From contig CALLQJ010000336.1 in assembly GCA_938014865.1 (NCBI GenBank), positions 1 to 6,672 of the forward strand: a DNA stretch of 6,672 nucleotides, in the 5' to 3' direction. The notes beneath the pieces are model-generated. The model had not been told where the DNA came from. It made no database searches and saw only the letters and a program-made list of their open reading frames with translations. Shown here one piece after another: positions 1-5,277 of the stretch (its first letter is position 1; each line of letters begins with the position of its first letter). The translations under genes and the position numbers were made by a program. Source of the DNA: an uncultured Fastidiosipila sp. (lineage in GTDB: Bacteria; Bacillota; Clostridia; Saccharofermentanales; Fastidiosipilaceae).

Positions 1-537
1 ATGGCGAAAGAAGCGGGGGCTCTGATTTCGTATGATCCCAATTACCGGGCAAGTTTATGGCTTTCTGAAGAGACGGCCCGGGAAGAGATGCGGAAGGTCC
101 TGCCGCTGGTGGACCTGATGAAATTCTCCGATGAGGAAATGCAGCTTTTAACGGGCGAAGAAGCACCGGAAAAAGCCTTGGAGGCGGTGAAGGCTGCGGG
201 CGTTGCCCGGCCTGTCCTGACTCTGGGGAGCAAGGGGGCTTTGCTTCTTGCTGAAGATGATTTTATTTTGGTGCCGGCGGCAAAGGCCGAGGTCGTCGAT
301 ACGACCGGTGCGGGAGATGCCTTCTGGGGCGGCTTCTTGTTTTCCCTTTTGGGCGCCGGGGTGAATCGGGAAAATTTTGCCGTACTGCGTGACGACGTTT
401 TTGTGAAAGCGGCACAGGTCGGCAATGCGGCCGCCGGACTCTGCATCGAGAAGCGGGGCGCGATCCCGGCCATGCCTACGAAGGAGGAATTGGTGAAGCG
501 GCTTTGGGATGCGTACCATGTGAAACTGCGTGAATAA
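1..537 (+). CDS. PfkB-family carbohydrate kinase, fructokinase-like (3' part only)
   Basis: The gene encodes the C-terminal part of a PfkB (ribokinase) family sugar kinase, which transfers the ATP gamma-phosphate to a sugar in the cytoplasm. The second PfkB signature is clear at residues 99-112 (VDTTGAGDAFWGGF). D106 is the expected catalytic base, and the GAG before it forms the anion hole. The early DPNYRASLW segment (residues 12-20), the FSDEEMQLLTGEE segment (42-54) and the closing KRGAIPAMPT segment are typical of fructokinases, so fructose is the likely substrate, but other sugars cannot be excluded. Family members run about 310-330 residues and 178 are seen here. The ATG at base 1 is therefore almost certainly an internal methionine, and the gene starts upstream of the window. 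The antiporter gene follows after 12 bases with no terminator between, suggesting co-transcription. Confidence 0.9.
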   Translation: MAKEAGALISYDPNYRASLWLSEETAREEMRKVLPLVDLMKFSDEEMQLLTGEEAPEKALEAVKAAGVARPVLTLGSKGALLLAEDDFILVPAAKAEVVDTTGAGDAFWGGFLFSLLGAGVNRENFAVLRDDVFVKAAQVGNAAAGLCIEKRGAIPAMPTKEELVKRLWDAYHVKLRE

Positions 538-549
538 GGGGAAAATAAT

Positions 550-1752
550 ATGCTGCTGTCCCTGGCTCTGATTTTTCTTTTGGCCCTGAGCCTGTCGGCT
601 TTGGCCGAAAAATTCCATTTGCCGACCCTGGTGGGCATGCTCCTGAGCGGCGTGATTTTGGGGCCCTATGTTCTGGATCTGATCGACCCTTCGCTGCTGG
701 GGATCTCGGCCGAACTCAGGCAGCTGGCCCTGGTGATTATACTGCTGCGGGCCGGGCTTTCGCTGGATTTAAATGATCTCAAAAAAGTCGGGCGTCCGGC
801 GGTCCTGATGGCCTTTTTGCCGGCGCTTTTTGAGTGGACGGCGTATACCTTTCTGGCCCCGCTGTTTTGGCCGCTCAGCCGGCCGGAAGCGGCGCTGATG
901 GGCGCGGTCCTGGCCGCGGTGTCCCCGGCGGTGGTGGTCCCGCGGATGATCCGTCTGATCGATGAAGGCTACGGCACGGATGAGGGCATTCCCCAGCTGA
1001 TCCTGGCGGGCGCTTCGGCGGATGATGTCTTCGTCATTGTCCTCTTTACAAGTCTTCTGGGAATGGCCGGAGGCAAGAGCGCCGGGATCCTAAATGTTCT
1101 GGCGATTCCGCTCTCCATCGTGACGGGCATATTGGCGGGCGCCTTGGCCGGCTTGGTCCTGGCGGCGTTTTTCAACAGGCGTTACGAAAAGGGCCGGTAT
1201 ATCCGAAACAGCATTAAGATTTTAATCATTCTTTCCTTTGCCGCGCTTTTGCTGGCCTTGGAAAAAGCCCTCACCGATTATCTGGCGATGTCGGGGCTCT
1301 TGGCGGTGATCAGCATGGCGCAGGTTCTGCGCCGGAAGACGGCGCCGATTGTATCGGGCCGGCTGAATGTGAAACTGTCGAAGCTTTGGCTTGCCGCGGA
1401 GATTCTGCTCTTTGTCCTGGTCGGGGCGGAGGTGGATATCCGCTACACCCTGAAGGCGGGACCCGCCGCCCTGCTTCTGATTTTGGCGGCACTTATCCTG
1501 CGGAGTGCGGGCGTCCTGATTGCCCTCGCGGGAACCGGGCTCAGCCGGAAAGAACGTCTCTTCGCCGTGTTTGCGTACCTCCCGAAAGCCACCGTACAGG
1601 CGGCCATCGGAGCCGTTCCTTTAAGCCTCGGCCTTGACTGCGGTCCGATCATTTTGTCCGTGGCGGTTTTAGGCATCCTCATCACCGCACCCCTCGGCGC
1701 CTTGGCCATCGAAGGTTCCTATAAAAGATTATTGAAAAAGGCGGAGGATTGA
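550..1752 (+). CDS. Cation:proton antiporter (CPA / Na+-H+ exchanger family)
   Basis: The gene encodes a 400-residue inner-membrane protein with about 11-13 hydrophobic segments, the usual architecture of PF00999 sodium/proton exchangers; it would exchange H+ for Na+ or K+ across the membrane. Family features are visible. RAGLSLDL lies at residues 67-74. The unwound-helix type segment VSPAVVVPRM lies at 124-133. The paired acidic residues D158-D159 in GASADDVFVIVLF are expected to carry ions, and the PKATVQAAIG segment lies at 345-354. There is no cytoplasmic TrkA-N or nucleotide-binding domain: the protein ends in a short basic tail (KRLLKKAED), unlike KefB/KefC. The ATG at 550 is preceded by AAGGGG eight bases upstream. 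It lies 12 bases after the kinase gene and probably shares its transcript. Ion specificity cannot be read from the sequence. Confidence 0.88.
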   Translation: MLLSLALIFLLALSLSALAEKFHLPTLVGMLLSGVILGPYVLDLIDPSLLGISAELRQLALVIILLRAGLSLDLNDLKKVGRPAVLMAFLPALFEWTAYTFLAPLFWPLSRPEAALMGAVLAAVSPAVVVPRMIRLIDEGYGTDEGIPQLILAGASADDVFVIVLFTSLLGMAGGKSAGILNVLAIPLSIVTGILAGALAGLVLAAFFNRRYEKGRYIRNSIKILIILSFAALLLALEKALTDYLAMSGLLAVISMAQVLRRKTAPIVSGRLNVKLSKLWLAAEILLFVLVGAEVDIRYTLKAGPAALLLILAALILRSAGVLIALAGTGLSRKERLFAVFAYLPKATVQAAIGAVPLSLGLDCGPIILSVAVLGILITAPLGALAIEGSYKRLLKKAED

Positions 1753-1825
1753 AAAAAGACAGAGAGCTGAGCCGCCTTGCCGGTAAATGACAAGCCCGCC
1801 TCGCAAAATCCCGGGGCGGAGCGAT

Positions 1826-1858
1826 AAAAAAGGGCCTCCCGTAAACAGGAGACCCTTT
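1826..1858 (-). terminator. Intrinsic terminator of nrdDG (perhaps weakly bidirectional)
   Basis: Read on the minus strand, GGGTCTCC pairs with GGAGGCCC (eight pairs, one of them G-U) around an 8-base loop, followed by six T. It begins 18 bases after the nrdG stop codon. On the plus strand the same hairpin has a C-A mismatch and only TTTG behind it, so it would be a poorer terminator for the convergent antiporter gene. The remaining gap (1753-1825) holds another 7-pair hairpin (1796-1802 with 1813-1819) without a T run, and nothing else recognisable. Confidence 0.8.
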
Positions 1859-1875
1859 GTGCCGGAATGCGCCGC

Positions 1876-2505
1876 TCAGGCTTCGAAGGCGTTCTTTTCC
1901 GGATTAAAAATTTCGGATGGATCGGCCGAGGACGTCTCGAGCATCGTCCGTCCTCTTGCCGTCAGCGGGATCAGCCGCTGGTTTTCGCTGCCCCGAAAGA
2001 GCAGATCAATATTGCGTTTATTCTCGACAAAGGGGCCGTCGATCAGAATATCTGTCTGCCCCATCAGTGCCTTTATCCCTTCGGGATCCGGCTTGAACAT
2101 TTTCATCCGGCTGAACTTCTCGCCCGGCGATTCTCCCCGCATCATTTTGCGGATTTGTTCCAGGGTAAAACCGCTGTACAAGATCACATCGCCGTCTCGT
2201 TCCCGGATTGCGGCGGCAAAAGGGGCCAGAGCAGCGGCATGAAGCAGCGGCTCCCCGCCGGATAAGGTGATCCCCTCCAGCAGAGGATTGGCCTCATAGA
2301 CAGCCAGGAGTTCATTTAAATCCTGCTTATAGCCGCCGACATTCAGATGCGTTGAGGGATTGTGACAGCCGCGGCAGCGGTGCGGACAGCCCTGCGTAAA
2401 GAGGACCAGGCGCAGGCCCGGTCCGTCTACAATGGAATCTGAAAGGTAAGAGGCCAGACGGCAGCTTCCCAAATCAGAAGCTTTTGTCCTTTTTGCCTCA
2501 GCCAT
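1876..2505 (-). CDS. nrdG: Anaerobic ribonucleoside-triphosphate reductase activating protein (radical SAM)
   Basis: NrdG reductively cleaves S-adenosylmethionine and uses the 5'-deoxyadenosyl radical to make the glycyl radical on NrdD. The radical-SAM cysteine motif CPHRCRGC (C40, C44, C47) binds the 4Fe-4S cluster and is followed by HNPSTH, as in clostridial NrdG. SGGEPL at residues 82-87 is the SAM-contacting GGE motif. DILIDGPFV and the later FRGSENQRLI match the C-terminal part of the family. The start chosen is the ATG at 2505, which gives 209 residues: AAGGAG lies 10 bases upstream, and the ATG overlaps the last codons of nrdD by 8 bases (CATGGCTGA). Upstream in-frame codons back to 2544 lack such a site. 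At 209 residues it is longer than the roughly 155-175 usual for NrdG. Much of the surplus is an insert around residues 120-147, containing MMRGESPGEKFSRMKMFKPD, plus a tail after residue 180. Confidence 0.94.
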   Translation of the reverse strand: MAEAKRTKASDLGSCRLASYLSDSIVDGPGLRLVLFTQGCPHRCRGCHNPSTHLNVGGYKQDLNELLAVYEANPLLEGITLSGGEPLLHAAALAPFAAAIRERDGDVILYSGFTLEQIRKMMRGESPGEKFSRMKMFKPDPEGIKALMGQTDILIDGPFVENKRNIDLLFRGSENQRLIPLTARGRTMLETSSADPSEIFNPEKNAFEA

Positions 2506-4759
2506 GAGTGACCCGCTCCTTGACTTCCGCCAGCTTCGCATCATTGAAGCGATCCAGGGTACCTACCAGATAACCGGTGATGCGGCGGATGCGTTCAAAG
2601 GGCATATCCGCGGTTTCATGACGGCCGCACTGCGGGCAGGTCTCGCCGATGACGCCCGTGTAGCCGCAGACCGGGTCGCGGTCAAGCGGATGGTTGATCG
2701 AACCGTAGCCGATGCCTTTTTCCTTCATATGCAAAATGAGTTTTTCGAAGGCTTCGAGGTTTTTGCTCGTATCGCCGTCGAGTTCCACATAGGTGATGTG
2801 GCCGGCATTGGTCAGTGCGTGATAAGGCGCCTCAAGATCGATCTTATCGAAGGCGGAAATATGATAGTACACGGGAATGTGGAAGGAATTGGTGTAGAAA
2901 TCATGATTCGTAATGCCTTCCATCACGCCGTAGCGCTCACGGTCCAGGCGCAGGAAGCGGCCGGAAAGCCCTTCCGCCGGGGTGCCGATCAGGCTGTAGT
3001 TGAGCTGTTCTTCCCGGGAACGCTCGTCACAGCGTTCACGCATATGGCCGATGATTTTAAGGCCGAGTTTCTGGCTCTCCGCCGATTCGCCGTGATGTTT
3101 GCCTGTCAATGCAACTAAGGTCTCGGCCAGGCCGATGAAGCCGACCGACAAGGTGCCGTGGCGCCAGACGCGGTCCAGCTCATCATTGGGGGAAAGATCG
3201 TCGGAATCCAGCCAGATGCCCTGTCCCATGAGGAAGGGGAAGTTCTTGGCCCGTTTGCGGCGCTGAATTTCAAAGCGGTGGCGCAGCTGCCGGAAGACCA
3301 GGTCCATGCGCTCGTCCAGAAGTTCGAAGAAGCGATCAATGTCGCCTCTGGCTTCGATCCCCAGACGCGGCAGGTTTACGGAGGTGAAGCTGAGATTGCC
3401 GCGGCCCTTGGTGACTTGCTTATTTTCGTCATAAACATTCGACATCACGCGGGTGCGGCAGCCCATATAAGCCACTTCCGAATTGTCGTCGCCGGGACGG
3501 TAGAATTCCAGGTTGAAAGGCGCGTCCAGGAAACTGAAGTTCGGGAAGAGGCGTTTGGCGGAAACCGCGATGGCCCGTTTGAATAAGTCATAGTTCGGAT
3601 CGCCCGGCGTGCTGTTTACGCCGTCTTTCACTTTGAAAATCTGCACCGGGAAGATGGCCGTTTCGCCGTTGCCGAGGCCGTCTTCGGTCGCCAGCAGGAG
3701 CTGCTCCATGACCAGGCGGGCGGAGGCGGAGGTATCGGTGCCGTAGTTGATCGAGCTGAAGGGCACCTGTGCACCGGCGCGGGAGTTCATGGTATTGAGG
3801 TTATGAATCAAAGCCTGCATGGCCTGATACGTCGAACGCTTCGTCCGTTTCAGCGCGAGTTTCATGACCTTGGCAAAGGCCGGAGAAAAGTCTTCGGCGC
3901 TTTCGGAAAGTTCCGTCAGCTCTTCATAGCTTAAGCCGTCCAGTCTTTCTTTTTCTTCGTCCGTAAGATCATCATTTTCGTCGAGCAGATCCAGGATGTG
4001 TTTGTGAGAGGTTTTGCGCACGCCGCCGGCCATAGCGCGGTCAAAGTTCGGGATAGCCTGGCCGCCGTGCATCTCGTTCTGATTGGCCTGGATGGCAATG
4101 CAGGCCAGGGCGGCATAGCTTTCGATGCTCTGCGGTTCACGCAGATAGCCGTGTCCGGTGGAAAAGCCGTCTTTGAATAATTTCTGCAGGTCGATCTGGC
4201 AGCAGGTGGCCGTCAGGAGATAGAAGTCTTTATCGTGGATATGAATATCCCCTTCGGCATGGGCCCTTGCCATGTCTTCGGGCAGCACATAGCGGTCGAT
4301 AAAGGCCTTGGCGCCTTCGGAGCCGTATTTGAGCATGGTGCCCATGGCGGTGTCCCCGTCGATATTGGCGTTTTCGCGTTTGAGGTCGGAGCCTTTGGCA
4401 TCGGTATAGGAAATCTGCTTGTAGATGTCCATCAGTTCCGCGCTGCTCTCCCGCTGCTTGGTGTGTTCCGCACGGTAAATGATATAAGCTTTGGCGGTCC
4501 GGGTCGCCCCGAATTCCATCAGCGCCGTTTCAACCAGGTCCTGAATATATTCGACACTGGGTTCTCGTTCCGGATCGATCATGGCGATGACCCGGTCAGT
4601 CACCTCGTCGAGTTCCTCGGAAGACATCGTCTCGCTGGGGACCGTCTCATTGGCCTTGCAGATGGCCTGGCGGATTTTAAAACAGTCAAAGGGTACGCGG
4701 CTGCCGTCGCGCTTGATGATTGTTTTGGGCATGTGCTGTACGGTGGTGAAGCTTTGCAT
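2498..4759 (-). CDS. nrdD: Anaerobic (class III) ribonucleoside-triphosphate reductase, catalytic subunit
   Basis: NrdD reduces ribonucleoside triphosphates to dNTPs in the absence of oxygen by glycyl-radical chemistry, usually with formate as reductant. Domains in order: an N-terminal ATP-cone (about residues 10-100, beginning PKTIIKRDGSRVPFD) for dATP/ATP activity control; a ten-stranded barrel with GDIHIHDKDF (170-179), the C186-C187 pair in TATCCQ and C434 in YMGCRTR, the likely active-site cysteines; a zinc-ribbon-like segment with C698, C708 and C711; and the glycyl-radical motif RRITGYL, with the radical expected on G729. The ATG at 4759 is preferred (753 residues) because GAGAGG sits seven bases upstream. 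A TTG two codons earlier would lie only two bases from that site. The first zinc-site cysteine of the CxxC pair is Asp here (DPVCGY). nrdG follows with an 8-base overlap, so translation is probably coupled. Confidence 0.97.
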   Translation of the reverse strand: MQSFTTVQHMPKTIIKRDGSRVPFDCFKIRQAICKANETVPSETMSSEELDEVTDRVIAMIDPEREPSVEYIQDLVETALMEFGATRTAKAYIIYRAEHTKQRESSAELMDIYKQISYTDAKGSDLKRENANIDGDTAMGTMLKYGSEGAKAFIDRYVLPEDMARAHAEGDIHIHDKDFYLLTATCCQIDLQKLFKDGFSTGHGYLREPQSIESYAALACIAIQANQNEMHGGQAIPNFDRAMAGGVRKTSHKHILDLLDENDDLTDEEKERLDGLSYEELTELSESAEDFSPAFAKVMKLALKRTKRSTYQAMQALIHNLNTMNSRAGAQVPFSSINYGTDTSASARLVMEQLLLATEDGLGNGETAIFPVQIFKVKDGVNSTPGDPNYDLFKRAIAVSAKRLFPNFSFLDAPFNLEFYRPGDDNSEVAYMGCRTRVMSNVYDENKQVTKGRGNLSFTSVNLPRLGIEARGDIDRFFELLDERMDLVFRQLRHRFEIQRRKRAKNFPFLMGQGIWLDSDDLSPNDELDRVWRHGTLSVGFIGLAETLVALTGKHHGESAESQKLGLKIIGHMRERCDERSREEQLNYSLIGTPAEGLSGRFLRLDRERYGVMEGITNHDFYTNSFHIPVYYHISAFDKIDLEAPYHALTNAGHITYVELDGDTSKNLEAFEKLILHMKEKGIGYGSINHPLDRDPVCGYTGVIGETCPQCGRHETADMPFERIRRITGYLVGTLDRFNDAKLAEVKERVTHG

Positions 4760-4773
4760 AGTCAATCCTCTCT

Positions 4774-4790
4774 TGCTCTTTTTCAGAGCA
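4774..4790 (-). repeat. Small hairpin just upstream of the nrdD ribosome binding site
   Basis: On the minus strand TGCTCT pairs perfectly with AGAGCA around the 5-base loop GAAAA. The 3' arm ends a few bases before the GAGAGG ribosome binding site of nrdD. No T run follows, so it is not a terminator. It could stabilise the messenger or affect ribosome access; the role is inference. Confidence 0.5.
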
Positions 4791-4799
4791 TATTTTATT

Positions 4800-4829
4800 A
4801 AAGGGGGTCCTCGCCCCTTTCTTTGAAAG
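4800..4829 (-). repeat. Overlapping inverted repeats in the nrdD leader
   Basis: On the minus strand AAAGGGG (4820-4814) pairs with CCCCTTT (4806-4800) around a 7-base loop, a perfect seven-pair stem. The 5' arm overlaps a second, smaller hairpin, CTTTC-AAA-GAAAG (4829-4817), so the two cannot form at once. After the larger stem comes AATAAAAT rather than a clean T run, so it is not a standard terminator on this strand. On the plus strand the larger stem is followed by CTTTG, also weak. Confidence 0.45.
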
Positions 4830-4874
4830 TCGCATTTTTTCTTCTTTGCCGGACTTCTGAAACAAAAGCCCGAT

Positions 4875-4890
4875 ATACAAGATGTAGTGG
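4875..4890 (-). promoter_or_regulatory. NrdR box, proximal (candidate)
   Basis: The minus strand reads CCACTACATCTTGTAT, which matches the NrdR-box consensus ACACWATATATWGTGT at about 12 of 16 positions, including the conserved CTA...AT.T.GT core. NrdR is the ATP/dATP-binding zinc-ribbon repressor of ribonucleotide reductase genes. The box lies about 115 bases upstream of the nrdD start codon and is paired with a second box 31 bp away. Confidence 0.65.
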
Positions 4891-4905
4891 TTCATTTTTG
4901 CAGTC

Positions 4906-4921
4906 ATACCATAAATAGTGC
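4906..4921 (-). promoter_or_regulatory. NrdR box, distal (candidate)
   Basis: The minus strand reads GCACTATTTATGGTAT, about 12 of 16 matches to the NrdR consensus; the right half (GGTAT) is the less conserved one. Its start is exactly 31 bp from the start of the proximal box, that is three helical turns. This is the spacing known for functional NrdR box pairs and the main reason to believe both. Confidence 0.6.
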
Positions 4922-4932
4922 CTGCAGGACCT

Positions 4933-4961
4933 AATATGCCATAGAATTTATCTCCTGTCTA
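4933..4961 (-). promoter_or_regulatory. Possible nrdDG promoter (weak)
   Basis: On the minus strand TAGACA (4961-4956) and CATATT (4938-4933) are separated by 17 bases, matching sigma-70-type -35 and -10 boxes at 5 of 6 and 4 of 6 positions. Transcription would start near 4926, just before the distal NrdR box, so bound NrdR would sit across the initial transcribed region. Other weak hexamers in this AT-rich stretch could serve instead. Confidence 0.28.
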
Positions 4962-5145
4962 TGACGATTTGATTACAAAAAAAGAAGGATCAGCGGGGAA
5001 GGAGACGCTTTTTTGATTCTGCCGGACGGCGCTGAGCCTGAAGGGACAAGGCTTGGGGCTGCTTCCGGCCGGCCGGCGCCTTGCTGAAATACTTGCAAAA
5101 CAGCGTCACCTTCTTGTCACAATCTCCCGCCGGCGGCGGATCGGC
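4962..5145. other. Intergenic stretch between divergent nrdD and ATP-grasp genes, GC-rich and structured
   Basis: No convincing gene is seen here. The part near nrdD is AT-rich. From about 5015 it turns GC-rich, with several inverted repeats: AGCCT (5035-5039) with AGGCT (5049-5053), CAAGGC (5047-5052) with GCCTTG (5078-5083), and self-complementary GGCC-rich runs around 5066-5077. AAGGAG at 4999-5004 lies eight bases before a TTG at 5013 that would open a 24-codon frame, which is doubtful. A perfect 10-base palindrome CCGCCGGCGG (5127-5136) and a GTCAC direct repeat (5105-5109 and 5116-5120) lie just before the ATP-grasp promoter and could be operator sequence. None of these matches a riboswitch class that I recognise. 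Confidence 0.4.
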
Positions 5146-5174
5146 TCGACTAAAAATACAGGCTCTTTTATAAT
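5146..5174 (+). promoter_or_regulatory. Sigma-70-type promoter of the ATP-grasp gene
   Basis: TCGACT (5146-5151, 4 of 6 to the -35 consensus) is followed after exactly 17 bases by a perfect TATAAT (5169-5174). Transcription would begin near 5181. The ATG at 5173 therefore falls inside the -10 box and cannot be the start for this transcript, so the strongly signalled GTG at 5221 becomes the first start codon. Confidence 0.65.
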
Positions 5175-5220
5175 GACAGAACACAGCAAAGCAGAATTAA
5201 AATCAATAAGGAGCGCTCTT

Positions 5221-5265
5221 GTGAAAATAAAAGCACTTGTAAAAAAAGCCCTGAACGCCCAATGA
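5221..5265 (+). CDS. 14-codon leader frame, or interrupted 5' end of the ATP-grasp gene
   Basis: A GTG at 5221 has AAGGAG (5208-5213) seven bases upstream, the best ribosome binding site in this region, and lies about 40 bases after the predicted transcription start. It encodes MKIKALVKKALNAQ, a short basic amphipathic peptide, and stops at TGA (5263-5265). The stop is in the same frame as the ATP-grasp coding sequence, and only four codons (GKIW) separate it from that gene's GTG start. The peptide resembles the basic helical N-terminal lead-in often found before the domain in this family. It may be the true gene start cut by a nonsense mutation, or a leader peptide whose ribosomes reinitiate at 5278. 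TGA works as a normal stop elsewhere in the window (antiporter, nrdD), so a changed genetic code is not supported. Confidence 0.5.
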   Translation: MKIKALVKKALNAQ

Positions 5266-5277
5266 GGTAAAATTTGG

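Noticed and set aside
42..638. Minus-strand open frame across the kinase and antiporter start
   Set aside because: It spans two well-supported genes on the other strand, and its Ser/Arg/Ala-rich product is typical of a shadow frame.
2504..3118. Long plus-strand open frame opposite the 3' part of nrdD
   Set aside because: It lies entirely antisense to unmistakable nrdD, the product shows no family motif, and GC-rich codon use makes antisense frames long by chance.
4763..4765. TTG at 4765 as the nrdD start
   Set aside because: It would leave only two bases between the ribosome binding site and the start codon; the ATG at 4759 has seven.
4235..4801. Plus-strand open frame opposite the 5' part of nrdD
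   Set aside because: It is antisense to the conserved ATP-cone and barrel of NrdD and resembles no known protein.
4686..4907. Minus-strand small frame in the nrdD leader overlapping the nrdD start
   Set aside because: Its ATG has no good ribosome binding site, the sequence overlaps regulatory palindromes and the nrdD start, and it has no recognisable features.
5173..5265. ATG at 5173 as the start of a 30-residue protein in the ATP-grasp frame
   Set aside because: The ATG lies inside the perfect TATAAT -10 box and has no good ribosome binding site, so it would not be on the predicted transcript. GTG 5221 is far better placed.
5263..5265. Variant genetic code with TGA as a sense codon
   Set aside because: TGA ends the antiporter and nrdD exactly where the family proteins end, and Trp is encoded by TGG throughout.
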